A DNA stretch of 64,000 nucleotides from Dipteronia dyeriana (lineage: Eukaryota > Streptophyta > Magnoliopsida > Sapindales > Sapindaceae): NCBI GenBank assembly GCA_032871835.1, contig CM065300.1, positions 70,009,192-70,073,191 on the forward strand. Reading direction: 5' to 3'. Below the pieces are notes generated by a model that was given only the letters and a program-made list of their open reading frames with translations, was not told where the DNA came from and ran no database searches. The position numbers and the translations under genes were made by a program. Positions 10,640 through 22,945 of the stretch are shown one piece after another (positions within the stretch are counted from its first letter, which is position 1; every line of letters starts with the position of its first letter).

Positions 10640-13600
10640 TTGGCAGATTCTATGGATTCTTGGATCATAGACTCCGGAGCCACTAATCATGTTTGTTTTT
10701 TCCTTACAAGGGTTCAAGGAAAGAATAAGGCTTAATGAGAACGAATTCAACTTGCGTTTAGGCAATGAAGTGTTGGTGTATGCTAGTTCAGTGGGAGATA
10801 TTAGAATTAGTTTAGATTCTTATAGGCATTTAGATTTAATAGACGTTTATAATGTACCTCAATTCAAGAGGAATTTAATTTCAGTTTCTTGTTTAAATAA
10901 GTTTGGATATTCGGTTACTTTTAATAAAGCTTTTATTATTATTAGGAATAACAAATTTGTTTGCAAATGTACATTGGAAAACGGTTTATTATATTTGCAT
11001 AGTAATATCTCTCACTTGTTAGACATGGAATCAACGGAACCTAATCATAAAAGAGTAAAATTATCAAAAGATGAAAAATACCTATGGCATTTGCGCCTAA
11101 GTCATATTCACCTTGATAGGATTAAAAGGTTGGTTAGTGACGTACCTCTAAGTGACTTAAAGGTTGATGATCTACCAATTTGTGAATCTTGTTTGGAAAG
11201 TAAAATGACCATAAGGTCGTTCACGACCAAAGGCACAAAAGCCACTGAATGTTTAGGATTAGTACACAATGATGTATGTGGTCATATGAGCATTCAAGCT
11301 AGAGGTGGATATGAGTACTTCATCACTTTCACGGATGATTACTCAAGATTTGGCTATGTGTATCTCATAAGGCATAAGTTGGATGCTTTTGACATGTTCA
11401 AAGCATTTAAAGCTGAAGTAGAAAATCAATTTGAGAAACGCATAAAAATCTTGAGGTCTGATCGTGGTGGAGAATATCTATCTGGTGAGTTTCAGCAATA
11501 TCTTATTGATAATGGGATAATTTCTCAGTTTTCCGCACCAGGTACACCTCAACAAAATGGGTGGCAGAAAGGAGAAATATAACTCTTTTAGACATGGTTA
11601 GGTTTATGTTGAGTTATTCAACGCTTTCTAATTCTTTTTGGGGATATGCTTTACAAATTGTTGTGTACATTCTAAATGATGTACCATCTAAGTCAGTTCC
11701 TAAAACAACGCATGAGTTGTGGACTGAGCGAAAGCCTAGTTTACAACACTTAAGGATATTTGGATGTCATGCGCACGTGTTAAAAGGAAAGACAAAAGAT
11801 GGAGTCTCGTTCAGAAACATGAATATTTGTAGGGTATCCAAAAAGAACCAAATGATATTATTTTTATAGTCCTTCAGATCTTAAAGTATTTGTTTTGACA
11901 AATGCTAAATTTCTGGAAAATGACTATATGAATAATTTTGTACTTAAAAGTAGAATTGTCCTGAATGAGCTTTCAGGAGATACAATTTCACAAGAGGTTT
12001 CACAACCTAGCCCAATTGTAAGTTACGCACCAATACAAGATCAACACTCTACCATTACTCATCGTAATGGGAGGGATAGTAAACAACCTGAGAGATACAT
12101 TGGTCTAGGAGAATCAGTGGAGAATATCCCGGATGATGATGATCCCTACACGTACAAAGAATCCATGAAAGATGTTGATTGTCGCCATTGGCAAAGGGCG
12201 ATGCAATCCGAAATTGAATCTATGTTCAAAAATAAAGTCTGGTTTCTTGTGGACTTGCCTAAAGGAATAAAATCCATTGGGTGCAAGTGGGTATACAAGA
12301 GGAAGAGAGGAATAAATGGAAAGGTGAAAACCTTTAAAGCTAGATTGGTAGCTAAAGGTTATACATAGAAGGAGGGTATCGATTATAAGGAAACATTCTC
12401 TCATGTGGCCATGCTTAAATCCATTAGGATACTCTTATCCATTGCGGCATCTCTAGACTAAGAGATTTGGAAAATGGACGTCAAGACAATTTTCCTTAAT
12501 GGAAATCGATGAAAGCATCTATATGATACAACCAAAAGGATTCATTGAAAAGGGCCAAGAGGAAAAGGTATGCAAGTTTCAAAGATCCATATATGGATTG
12601 AAGCAAGCATCCAGATCATGGAAACATAAAGTTCGATCAAGCCGTGAAAAGTTTTGGATTTATTCAAAACCTTGACGAACCCTGTATATACAAAATGATT
12701 AAAGGTGACAAGTTGGTTTTCCTAGTTTTATACGTTGATGAAATACTACTTATCGGAAACAATATAGGTGTATTGACATCAGTTAAAGAATGGTTAGCAA
12801 AACAATTTGATATAAAGGACTTAGGAGAACCAAGTTATATTCTTGGTATCCAAGTTGTAAGGGATAGAAAGAATAGAACGATTGCATTATCCCAAGTTTC
12901 ATACATCGATAAAATCTTGTCTAGGTTTTCCATGCAAGATTCCAAGAAAGGTATGTTACCTTTCAGACATGGAATCAAACTTTCTAAGGAACAAGAGCCT
13001 AAGAATGAGCATGAAGAGCAATTCATAAGTAAGGTTCCATTTGCCTCGACAGTTGAGAGTCTCATGTATGCAATGTTTTGTACTAGACCATATATTTGTT
13101 TTGTTGTTGGCATAGTTAGCAGGTTTTAATCGAAACGTGATCCTGATCACTGGACGGCAGTCAAGCATATTTTTAAGTTTCTCAGGAGAACAATAGATTA
13201 TATGCTTGTATACTCTGGAAGGGATTTAATTCCCGTTGGGTACACAGATTTTGATTTCCAATCGGATTCTGACTCCAGAAGATCAACATCAGGATCTATG
13301 TTTACACTTGGAGGAGGGGCAATCATATGGAGGAGTATCAAGCAATCTTGTATTGCTAATTTCACCAAGGAAGCAGAGTATGCTACCGCATGCGAGGCTG
13401 CTAAAGAGAATGTCTGGCTCCACCAATTCTTGATTGACTTGAAAGTGGTTCCTGATACGAATAAGCATATCACTATCTATTGTGACAATAGTGGAGCAGT
13501 GGCTCATTCGAAAGAACCAAGAAGTCATAAAAGAGGGAAACACATTGAAAGAAAGTATCACCGTTTAAGGAAAATTATGCATAGGGGAGACGTGACGATA

Positions 13601-13657
13601 ACCAAAATCGCGTCAGCAGAAATTATAGTGGATCCCTTCACAAAGGCTCTTCCATAA
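10640..13657 (+). pseudogene. Copia pol: protease, integrase, RT, RNase H
   Basis: Protease active site WIIDSGATNH lies at 10661-10690; a shift follows at about 10700. Frame 10689-11582 holds the pre-integrase zinc region (HLRLSHIHLDRIKRL, then CESC) and the integrase core with HNDVCG, TDDYSRFGYVY and RSDRGGEY. Another shift at about 11560 cuts the core, and the next frame gives [13 protein letters not shown], which includes the catalytic Glu. A third shift lies near 11800. RT runs from about 12140 with stops at 12366 and near 12460. Its active-site box reads YVDE instead of YVDD at about 12735. RNase H at 13202-13657 keeps AEYATACEAAKE and IYCDNSGAV. Length and order are normal for copia; at least five lesions make it non-functional. 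Confidence 0.92.
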
Positions 13658-13716
13658 AAGAGTTTTGATAGGCACCTGGTGAATATGAGGATAAGAGATA
13701 TAACACATTTACTATA

Positions 13717-13731
13717 GAGCAAATGGGAGAT
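13717..13731 (+). other. Copia polypurine tract
   Basis: The purine-rich run GAGCAAATGGGAGATT ends immediately before the TG that opens the 3' LTR. In this position it would prime plus-strand DNA synthesis. Confidence 0.75.
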
Positions 13732-16011
13732 TGTTGGGATTATGCCCAATAGCAAGAGTGTAATAATGTATTTGACAATCTTTTCATATTAATAAAAGTG
13801 ATTCTAGTTTAACAAATCTTATATCATTTATAGTTTAATTATTATAATTGTCAAAAGTAAATAATCATAAGGTCAAAAGACTATGATTAAAGAAGAATTT
13901 ATGAGGTAGACACAATTCTTTAGTTAGTCTTGAATAATATACATAACTTAAGATAAAGGTTGGACGCCTTTATTTATCTTGTTAAAGTTGTAGATTCTTT
14001 TGCTAGCATTTGAATGGGATCAAATGTGTTACGATGAGTCTAAAATCATCAAAGTGTGGTGTCTTTGGGCAAAACAATCTAGTGCACTGGGTGCATTGAA
14101 TAGGATCACAGTGAAATACTTTATTCAGAACCATCAATGGATAAAAGTTTTCACTTGATGACAATCAGAGAGTCTATCTCAATCCTAAGATAAATGATTG
14201 ACTTATGGTTGCAAGTGTTCTCATTTGAGCTATCAATGAGTACGATTATATAGCATAGTCTATCCTCGATAGTTTGGTGGTATTCATGTATTAATCGATA
14301 GAAGACTTTATTTATAGATATGGACGTTGTGGCTCCATTTGTTAAACGATAGTAGAATATCATCATATGGATGTTTTGAGGTATTGGATATTAAATCTCA
14401 ACGTTAAGTTTTAATAGTGTCTATTGAAATATGGCTTCTGGGCAAGTCAAAATATTCAAGTTCAAAATGTGGTCATATGAGTAAATATGGTAACTAGGAG
14501 AGCTATAGGCGGTCTATGAACTCTTGACGATTATTGGTATTCTTCACGATGATACACTATCTCCGTTAAGATTGTCTGTGTATGAATGAGCAATGTTGAC
14601 TTATTCTATCTTTATTTAAGAGTTCAATTTTAGTTCTTTAGTGGAATGAACTAAAATTAATAGATCGAACCTAAGTGAATCATTTGTTGATTGTGATTAG
14701 ATTATGTTTATTGGAGCTTAAATTTAGATAGCCCGCCAAGATCCCCAATCCACACGAACTTACATGGATCACTTGATATATTCTACCAGACCAATTTATG
14801 GGTCTAGAATTGAATTAAAGCATGTGGACTTGTTTCTTTTAGTAAGGATGAGTTTAGTTCACATGTGGACTTTTTATTTAAGTCCAATGGATTTAATAAA
14901 ATAGGGAAAATAATATTTGGCCCATATATGTTGTTTTGGGCGGCATGGGACTATATATTAGTCTTATATATTGTTTTTAATTTTATTATTTAATTAAATG
15001 GAAATTTATTAATTATTTATTTATTTAATTAAAAATAAAAAAAAAATTCCTAATAGGAGATGGTCTCCTAAAGTCATATTATTGATGGTAATATGATAAG
15101 TATCAAATACTATATTTGATAAGTAGATAAATTATAAGAATATATTTATCTAATCAAATTAGAAAGTATTTGATTTCTATTAGGACTCTAATTGACAATT
15201 GGCTAAATTATGAAGGTTTTGATTTAGTCACAATTTAATTATATTCAATAATTGGTTATTGAATAAATATACTATTTGAGTTGGAGTACGAGTCTTGGTG
15301 TGGAAAAGAAATCATTTTTGAAAAATGATTTTTTGTCACCAAGAAAATCCATCTAGAGATAGGATTTTTGCCCACCAAGTAAATCTTCTTTAGGAAAGGA
15401 TTCGAGAACCTATATATATCCTCATACAAATTTCGCCCAAGGCTTATTCTAAGACTAAATTTCGGCCAAGGCTAGGGTTTTATGAGAGAGGAAAAAAAAT
15501 TAGTTTTTCGTCTAGACAAAATTCGGCCAACACATAGATATTGTGTATTGAATTCGGCCAAGGAGAAGAGAAAGGGGGAACTTTTTTGTTTTCGATAGTA
15601 CACTAGTATCCTTTACATCAAAGGGGTTTTGTGTACAAAAATCAAATTTGGTACACACGAATTTCAATCAAATAGATTGATAATTCACAAGTGACTGAAC
15701 GTTCTTGGGTTTTTGTCTTGGAGGATTATTGTGAGTAACAAAAGAAAGAGATATTATTTGTTTCCATCCTCAGGTATACAATTTAAAGAAAGGGAGCCCA
15801 CACTCCTAGGTGATTCACGTTCGTGATTGGATTGGAAGATCTTGGGGATTTAATTCGGTGCTAGTTCAATCGTCATGAGAAAAAAGTAAGATACTTTTAA
15901 TATATGTCGATTAATCTAGGGTTAAGATTCTTTCATTTAAAGGAAAATTTTAAAATACTCAAACCCTAATTTTTCACTTCCGCTCCGTTTTTTAACCGAT
16001 TTTTCTCTACA
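13732..16011 (+). repeat. Copia 3' LTR
   Basis: The LTR is 2280 bp, begins TGTTGGGATTATG and ends CTCTACA. It aligns throughout with 4495-8423 (minus the class II block) and with the solo LTR 58739-63364. It lacks the 1.7-kb insertion, and it retains a 5'-TCGGCCAAGG-rich segment near 15440-15560 that is partly deleted in the left LTR. Confidence 0.92.
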
Positions 16012-16360
16012 CTGTTGATGGATCCTACCCCCGATTCGGTCGGGAATCTAATCATTAAAGCATAAGTAGCCATCACTGCCTTGGTCTTGTTCAGGAATAG
16101 TCGGCCCAACAATGCGCTGTAGGGATAATTTTCAATGTCTACCACCCCAAAGTCTAATAATACTATTTTCTGGCAAAGGGATTCTCCAATCTTTACTGGA
16201 AACTTCACATTCCCTAACGATCTGACCTTAATCCTCGAAGTGGCGTATAGAATGGTTGCAAATCCTTTCGGTCTAACCAGAGCTAGTCGAACACCTCTGC
16301 ACTCAAAATATCCGTTGAACTCCTGTTGTCAATCAGTACCTGGTGGACCTCTCGGTGGCT
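16012..16360 (-). pseudogene. Gypsy aspartic protease, N-terminal part, active site mutated
   Basis: On the minus strand the active-site segment reads VLIDNRSSTDIL at about 16315-16350, where the family has D-x-G. The conserved Gly is Arg here, which should kill catalysis. The downstream part (YPYSALLGRLFLNKTKAVMA, then RFPTESGVGSI) is the typical second half. The copia element enters right after VGSI; the remaining residues resume at 4494 as KGSQEMARR. A stop also lies between the upstream FTEADPHGVDIQNDALVIS piece and the active site. Confidence 0.85.
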
Positions 16361-16363
16361 AAT

Positions 16364-18234
16364 TCAAGCACTTATAACTAATGCATCATTCTGAATGTCC
16401 ACCCCATGAGGATCGGCTTCAGTGAACATTATTGGATCCCATCCTTCCTTGATCCTTTTTGGGTTAGGTTCAACAGAGTTTACATCTAGGTTTTTCCTTG
16501 CCTCCTTTGCTTCTCGGATTTCTTGAGCTCGTTCTCTGTTGCTTTTACCAGTCGAAGGTCCTCTAAAAATGGTATTTATTGCCCTTTCCTCGGTCATTTT
16601 CAGGCTTTTCTTTCTATTCTGATCCTCTGATTTACTATCCCGTTTGGCCTCCACATTCTCATCCTTTTTTAGAACAATGTCTTGAAAATGCCCATCTCGG
16701 ATGAGTGTCTCGATATGGTCTTTGAGCTGGTAACACTTGAAAGTTTCCTTGGTGTCTCTTCGGGCGAATTACGACTGTCGTCGGGGTTCTTTAACCTAGT
16801 TATTCTCTTCCAAAATAGTCAAGATCTCATCTTGTCTTTTCCTGAATGGAGTATAGTTTGTGTATTTTCCCTGAAACTTATCCTTCGATTGGTCGGTGCC
16901 CCTACGTCTACTATTTCTATCCTTGTTCCTATGGTGTTTGTTGTTACCCTTTTGCTTACCTCATTTTTGGCTCTGGGACTAAGACTCAACCTTCTTGGGT
17001 TTTGGTTCTTTGGGACGCCCTTCATGCATGAAGAGACCCCCAATTTCAATTTCTTCTTCCTCGGCTAGTGCATATCCACATGTCATGTCCATCAGATTTG
17101 CATACCTGGTCAGGCGGGCTCTCCTCAAGTCAACGGATAATCGACCGTTCTATAAATTGTTTATAAATACGGTGACTATTGCTTCATCGTTCGCACTTTC
17201 GTTCTCCGACATTGCCTGACTGAATCTTCCCAGGTATTTTTTTTCAATGACTCATCATTTTCTTGCTTTAATTGTGAGAGGTGAGATACTGATTTCCTCT
17301 TATGTACATTCCCGATAAATTATCTTGTGAAGGCTTTGCCTAATTCGTCAAAGTTTCCAATGCTTACGGTAGGTAGTCTGTCAAACCATCAGGACCCTGC
17401 GTCTCTCAAGGTCTGAGAGAAATTGAGGCACAACAAGGCATCACTCTAAGCATACTAGGCCATGGCACTCCTATATCGCCTGACGTGTTCTTTGGGATCC
17501 ATGTCCTTCTTGAACTGCTCCACATACAGCATCCTGAATCTCCTTAGGAACGTTGTTCAGAAGATGTTGTTCGTTAAAAGGCTATCGTAGTCATTGTCCG
17601 ACAACTCATTGCGTTTGTAGCGCCTAACCAATACGTCCATTTGACGCCTGTTATTTTTAACTTCTCGAGATAAAATTTGTATTAAGATGTCTCTCTCACC
17701 TACTGGTTCCCCTTGACGGTTAAATTCATGGGTGACTGTTAAGCCTGTGCTGGGCTCTTCCTCGTCTTGCCTTTGGTTTTCTCGAGTTAAGCCCTGTAGT
17801 TGTATAGTTCCCCTGTGGTACTTTCGGTGATGATAATTGTCCTCTGATGATGACGATTGGTCCCTTCACCGGGTATATTTATGATGTCGGTCATGCCCCG
17901 GTTGATCATGGCTACGCCTCCGATGATGTTGACTCTTTATGGGTGCGTCACAAGCTCGGGTTTGTTCTCATGGTGTATCCATTGACTGGAAGGCAGGATC
18001 CAGATTCATGTTTGTTCCTGGTGCATCTGACTCTGGTACGACTATGATTGATCGGAGCCTGCCTGGTGGGTGATCTAAGAGAGACGGTTGGCTTGGTGGA
18101 ATCAGCTCTTCTGTGGTGCACATGTCTACTCCTTCCTCGGCCGCATCTGCCAGTAGTTGCTGTAACGCCTCCCTGAATCGCATAACCATATCCTCACTGG
18201 TTGGAAAGACCTTTTGGACACTTGTTATAGGCAC
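16364..18234 (-). pseudogene. Gypsy gag polyprotein remnants
   Basis: Frame 18234-17968 forms the gag N-terminus. Around 17500-17330 a broken retrotransposon-gag domain is readable (FKKDMDPKEHVRRYRSAMA and later GNFDELGKAF). Frame 16654-16364 gives the charged region before protease, ending FTEADPHGVDIQNDALVIS, characteristic of Tat-type elements. Stops occur every few dozen codons between these pieces. I found no intact CCHC knuckle. Confidence 0.75.
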
Positions 18235-18416
18235 TGACTGATTCCCAATCGTAATTCTTATAGGATCTTAGGAGGCATCAACTCTATGTATATCATCCGA
18301 CGAGTCTCAGATGTTTCTGGAACCATCTCTGTTTCCGTCACTGGCCATTGTCTCAAAGTTGCTTTTTAAACAAATTTAATCTGCAGTTGAAGCCCCCTCC
18401 TTCTAGCTCCAATTAT

Positions 18417-19159
18417 TGACGGTAATTTCTTGATGGTCAATAAGGTTAACAGTATGAACTTCCACAATCTGTAATAATAAAAGGATCACAAAAATTAATT
18501 GTAACACAACTAAAAAATATGTGGTAAAACTCTGATGACCGGAGAAACATCCACAAACGGTTGTGTATGCAACCAAGTCAGATCCAGTAAAGAAATATTT
18601 GAATTACAACACTCAATCTCTCTTGCCTATCTTGTTGTTATTCTGTGAGTTTACAACATGATTTATAGACGTATTCATATATGTTTAACTAGGGTTTCGT
18701 TTTTTGGCGTGCAAGCCAAAGATTGACAAAAGAGAGATCTTTCCTATTTAGGTTTGTCTACTTAATGACATTAACTGTATAGATCCTTTGTATAGATCCT
18801 TTATGACGACGTATAACTTGAGGATGTATAACTTGAGGACGTATAACTTGAGGAGAATATTTTTGTTTCCTTCTGAAACTCCTCAGTATCTGCGTTAAGT
18901 GTATAATGTTGTTACTATATTTGGAGTCTCGTAGTTTAAACTAGAAAGGCAGAACTTTATGGGATTTTCTTTGTTGTCCTGAATAGAACTGAATACGTTG
19001 TAACACTTGGCTCATCCTTACTCGGACCTACTCGGACTTCCACTGATTATTCCTAGTTTCCTACGATGGGGGCTTGGACACCATCTAGGATACCGACCTG
19101 ACGATTCTCTGATGAAGTGTCTTGCTTACGTGGTTTTGTGATGATGTGTACTTTTGACA
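18417..19159 (-). repeat. Gypsy 5' LTR
   Basis: On the minus strand the LTR would run from TGTCAAAAGTACAC (19159) to TTACCGTCA (18417), directly before the primer-binding site. Its U5 part (CTCCGGTCATCAGAGTTTTA on the minus strand) is shared with the solo LTR at 23415-24289. The left end cannot be verified against its partner, which is off-window. The 3-fold word GTATAACTTGAGGA lies at about 18810-18855. Confidence 0.7.
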
Positions 19160-19395
19160 AGATTTACGTATAACATAAAACATAAGAATTGTCTTATTTA
19201 CCCTTTATAAATTTTAGATATTCCACCATACAACTCTTTCATTATAAACGATTCTCTGATGAAGTGTCTTGCTTACGTGGTTTTGTGATGATGTGTACTT
19301 TTGACAAGATTTATGTATAACATAAAACATAGGAATTGTCTTATTTACCCTTTATAAATTTTAGATATTCTATCATATAACTCCTTCATTATAAA
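19102..19395. repeat. 147-bp direct tandem duplication across the gypsy LTR edge
   Basis: Copy 1 is 19102-19248 and copy 2 is 19249-19395, starting CGATTCTCTGATGAAG. They differ at only a handful of bases. Each copy contains the last 58 bp of the inferred LTR plus 89 bp of flank, so the duplication arose after the gypsy insertion. Confidence 0.9.
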
Positions 19396-19960
19396 TTGTT
19401 AACACCTTTTTTTTTTTGTAATTCAAACAACCAAAAACTATTTTTAAAAGTACATTGTCAACACCTTTTTATGATTTACACAACTAAAAGCCTTTTTTCT
19501 TAGAAGCTCTACCCATTAAAAGCTCTACTATAAAAAGATCTGCTCTAGACGCTCTACTTAAAAAACCATACTAAACACAATCCAATTCTTCATTGGATAG
19601 GTTCAATAACATTTTTTTTTAAATTATAAAGTTGTGTAGTTTTAATTGGACCAGTGCAATAATAGCTAAGGTCCCATTCCATATGGTCCATTCTTTTAGT
19701 AAAATGAATCGTCAATTGTTTTTTTTTTACTACTTTTCTTCATCATCAATTCATCATCACGACAATGATATCCACTGCAGTAAACTGGCAACATATATAC
19801 CGGGACCGGCTACCATGCGCAGTAGAATCGATAGGTATCATACCATACCATCCATCAATTAGTTATAACCATTGGATGAAGTTGGAGATTAGTCCGTGAA
19901 AAAACAGATATTAAAATACTATTAAAACCTGCAACCCATATAACCGGTTGATATACTAAA
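19396..19960. other. Intergenic stretch with DNA-transposon end fragment
   Basis: At about 19400-19585 the sequence has repeated AGCTCTAC/AAAAGCTCT words and ends ACTAAACACAATCC, the look of one terminus of a non-autonomous hAT-like element. No matching opposite end was found. The rest contains a T-run and no recognisable gene. Confidence 0.4.
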
Positions 19961-22318
19961 AAAAATACTTAAATGATCTCAATCTCTCTACTCTATCTCA
20001 CGACCCAATTCCCAATTGCCTTCCAGTCTTCCACACTCTACTCTCTCTTTCATTCTCGCTTCTAGCTCTTTCACTCTCTCCTCTGTCAACCCAAATTTTG
20101 TTAGGGTTCTTGCTATTTTGTATAAATTCAACTTCAAATGTTGCAATAATTACGAATCTTGCTTGGCCCACGATTGACAAGTTGGTAGTCGAATTTTAGT
20201 TTTGTATTTTGAATTGTAATTTTTTTTTTGAGATTTAGGTATATAATTTTTAAGGTATACGGTTTTTGGTGAGTAATTGAAGTTTTTTTTTGTTTTGTTG
20301 ATTTCCTTATAAAGTCCATAAATTTAAGTAACTGTGGGAAATTTTTACATGTGCAGTTTTATTCTTTGAATTTTTCTGAGTTTTTATTTTTAAGTCTATT
20401 TGAATTATTTGAAAAAATTGGGTGTCTAGGATTTTTTTTTTATTGTTTTGGATGTTTTAAAACAATTCATTCAATTTTCTTTTTGTTTAGAATTAGGTAT
20501 ATGATTTTTAAGGTACACGTATTTTTGGTGATTAATTTAAGCTGATTTGTTTTATTGATTTCTTTGTAATGTCCTTGAATTTAAGTAAATCTGGGATTTT
20601 ATTTTTCTTGTTTAGTTTGATTCTTTGAATTTGCTAAGTTTTTTTTTCAAGTCTGTTTGAATAAGTTTTATAATCTTGGGTATCCTGAAATTTATTTTAT
20701 TTGTTATGGTTTTTATTGTAATATTCCTTCCATTTTTTTTAGAATTATGTATATGATTTTTTTTAAGTTATACGTTTTTGGTGATTAATTGAAATTGTTT
20801 TGTTTTGTTGATTTCTTTGTAATGTCTTTATAACGTTGACCTCCTTTGATTGGAGGAGACCTTCCAGCTCTTGTTGAAAGAGTCATCGCCGGCGGAGTTT
20901 GAGGTTTTTTATATTGTTAGAAACGTTTACTGAAATTGCCTTTTGGAGTTCATCATTCTCGAATTTAAGAGTTCAAAGCTATTGATTTCTTTTTCGTGGG
21001 TTTGGTTTGTAATTTTTTTTTTGTAGGTTTGCTTTGTAATGTTTGTAATTGTATAATTTTTTTTTCTGGGTTTGCTTTATGCTGTTTGTAACTGTGTAGA
21101 ATTTTTTTCTTCTGAATTTGGTTTGTTTTTCTTTTCTTTTCTAGGTTTGATATGGTATTCTCACTTTGTTTTTATGGGTTTGGTTGGTGTTTTGTTTTGT
21201 TTTTTTTTTTGGTTTGATTTTCTATGTCTATTCTAGGTTTGCTTTGATTTCTAGACTTTTTTTTTTAAGTTTATATTTGTAATGAGGATCATTAGATCTG
21301 TGATTCAATGAGATTGTTTTGTCCAAAAATACAAGAGCAAGTTGGAAGAAAAAATTGGAAGCGATAGATTTTGTAAAAAAGAAAACAAATATTGCTCCTT
21401 TATACACTGCATAATGAGTGGTGGTGGACCTTTTGGTAAATGATTATATTAGCACCTTGTAAGTAAGGAAATGGCAGTACGAATGCGACATGAGTTTGGT
21501 TTTGTAGTGATTTACTGTTGGAATTTGTCCTGACATGAAATTCACTGATGGGAAATTTTGGAGAGTAAATAGAATTGTTATAAATTTATCTTTATTGGAT
21601 TTATTTTGTTACATACCTTTTTCGGTTCTTGTCAATACTCTGCTTATGATAGGTTTACTTTTATGTTCATTTTCAGCAGTGGGATATGATAGGATATGAT
21701 GAACTGCCAAGTGCCATCTTAATTTTAGTTAGAAATGAGATTTCTTAAACATAGAAATTTCAATGTAGTTATACAATGATTTTCTTTAGTCTATTGAACT
21801 TTATTTATAGTTGATTTTGAGTATTTTGATTTTTTTTTTAGTATATTGGTGTAGTCGATCATCACCGATATTTTTACGATGGTTAAGGTCTCAAAATTTT
21901 AATTAAAATTTTGAAGCTTTGTTGGGAACTGATTTTGAAGTCAATTTTGCAAATGGAAGTGAGACAATACAAGTTATTAAATAGTTTGATGATAATAGAG
22001 TAGACCATCAGGTTTCTATTGGAGGTTGGTGAATAATTTAATTCATTTTTAAATTGTTCTATACACTTTGTTCAACTTTAAGCAATTCAATATAGAATTT
22101 ATAAAATTTAAATTATTTACTGTGGTGGTATTTTATTTGAACTAAATATATCAACAACAATTCAAATGAAAAGTATACTCATTTTGTGTTTCTAAACTTG
22201 GTGTTTATAAAAAATTTCTTTTGGTATGACTTTTGGTGGATTTATAATGGAGTTGTGTATGGTTGAATGGATGTTCGGTTTTTGAAGGATGTAACTCCTT
22301 AAAAAAAGACTACTCTTT
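19961..22318 (+). other. Non-coding, T-rich stretch that resembles a gene 5' leader and intron
   Basis: At 19977-20110 a CT-rich stretch (TCAATCTCTCTACTC, CACTCTCTCCTCTG, then TTAGGGTTCTTG) looks like a plant 5' leader. It is followed by more than 2 kb of T-rich sequence. No open frame of substance or recognisable exon follows, so if it was a gene its coding part is gone or unrecognised. It could equally be the 5' part of a non-coding transcript. Confidence 0.3.
20231..20835. repeat. Diverged tandem repeat, period about 255 bp, 2.4 copies
   Basis: Units start at 20231, 20489 and 20741 with AGAATTAGGTATATGAT-like sequence, followed by TTTTTGGTGATTAATT and GTTTTGTTGATTTCTTTGTA. The third unit is partial. 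Lengths are 258 and 252 bp for the complete ones. Confidence 0.75.
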
Positions 22319-22945
22319 TACAAATCCCACCAGGCGGAAATGTTAAGTTGATTTTTGTTAGTGACGATGATATTTTACATATTATTTTATGAGAAATATA
22401 GATATATAAGAATTAAAGAAAATAATTTAAGTGTTTTCTTTAATAGGGATAATCCTATCAATTTTAATTTATATTTATTACTGCTACAATTTGGGGAAAA
22501 AATAGAAACAAGTTGATTAGTAAGTCTTTTTTTTAAACCAATCTTTTTTCTTGTTGTATAAATTAATTATTGGAATTTACATAGTATAATTATTCAAAAT
22601 TTTGTTTTTTTTTTATATATATATACATATATATATATATATACATACATACATACATATATATAAAGGATGTTTCGTTATTTTTTTAAGCTGCGTGGTG
22701 ATGTATTGTTACTTTTATTATGTTTGATTGTTTTTTAATATATTAAAATTTAATTTTTAAGAAGTTTAAAATTTTATTATTAGTTATTTAAATTTATATT
22801 GATTTTTAAAATTATTATTATAAAATTTATATCGATTTGTAAGTATAAATTATTAATACTAAATATTTAATTTACAATTTAGAAAAAAAAATCAAACCCG
22901 AAACTCTTAAAGATGATGAGTAATTGAGTATAACAATAAAAGATC
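22319..22945. repeat. Long-range direct duplication, copy 1
   Basis: This shares order and sequence with 25005-25385: ATGTTAAGTTGATTTTT, GTCGTTATTTTTTTAAGCT/GTTTCGTTATTTTTTTAAGCT, TTTAATTTTTAAGAA, TTTATATCGA and CAAAACCCAAAACTCTT-like words. It contains a TA/TACA microsatellite at 22614-22666. No coding potential is seen. Confidence 0.7.

Larger units (their letters stand above)
4495..16011 (+). mobile_element. Ty1/copia retrotransposon, complete with both LTRs, degenerate
   Basis: LTRs start TGTTGGGATTATG and end with TACA. The primer-binding site (TGGTATCAGAGC, initiator-Met tRNA type) follows the left LTR at about 8426. A polypurine tract (AAATGGGAGA) ends just before the right LTR at 13732. 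The gene order gag, protease, integrase, RT, RNase H is that of copia. The 5-bp flanks are CCTTT (4490-4494) and CTGTT (16012-16016), a diverged target duplication. Removing the element and one flank copy restores continuity of the gypsy protease frame around it, confirming the boundaries. Coding frames carry several shifts and stops, so the copy is not autonomous. Confidence 0.93.
16012..18416 (-). mobile_element. Ty3/gypsy (Tat-type), 5' internal part: gag and start of protease
   Basis: This continues the element at 1-4494 across the copia insertion. The minus strand starts with a primer-binding-site-like stretch (ATTGGAGCTAGAAGG) next to the LTR at about 18400-18416, then gag, then protease cut at 16012. 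Gag is riddled with stops. Confidence 0.85.
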
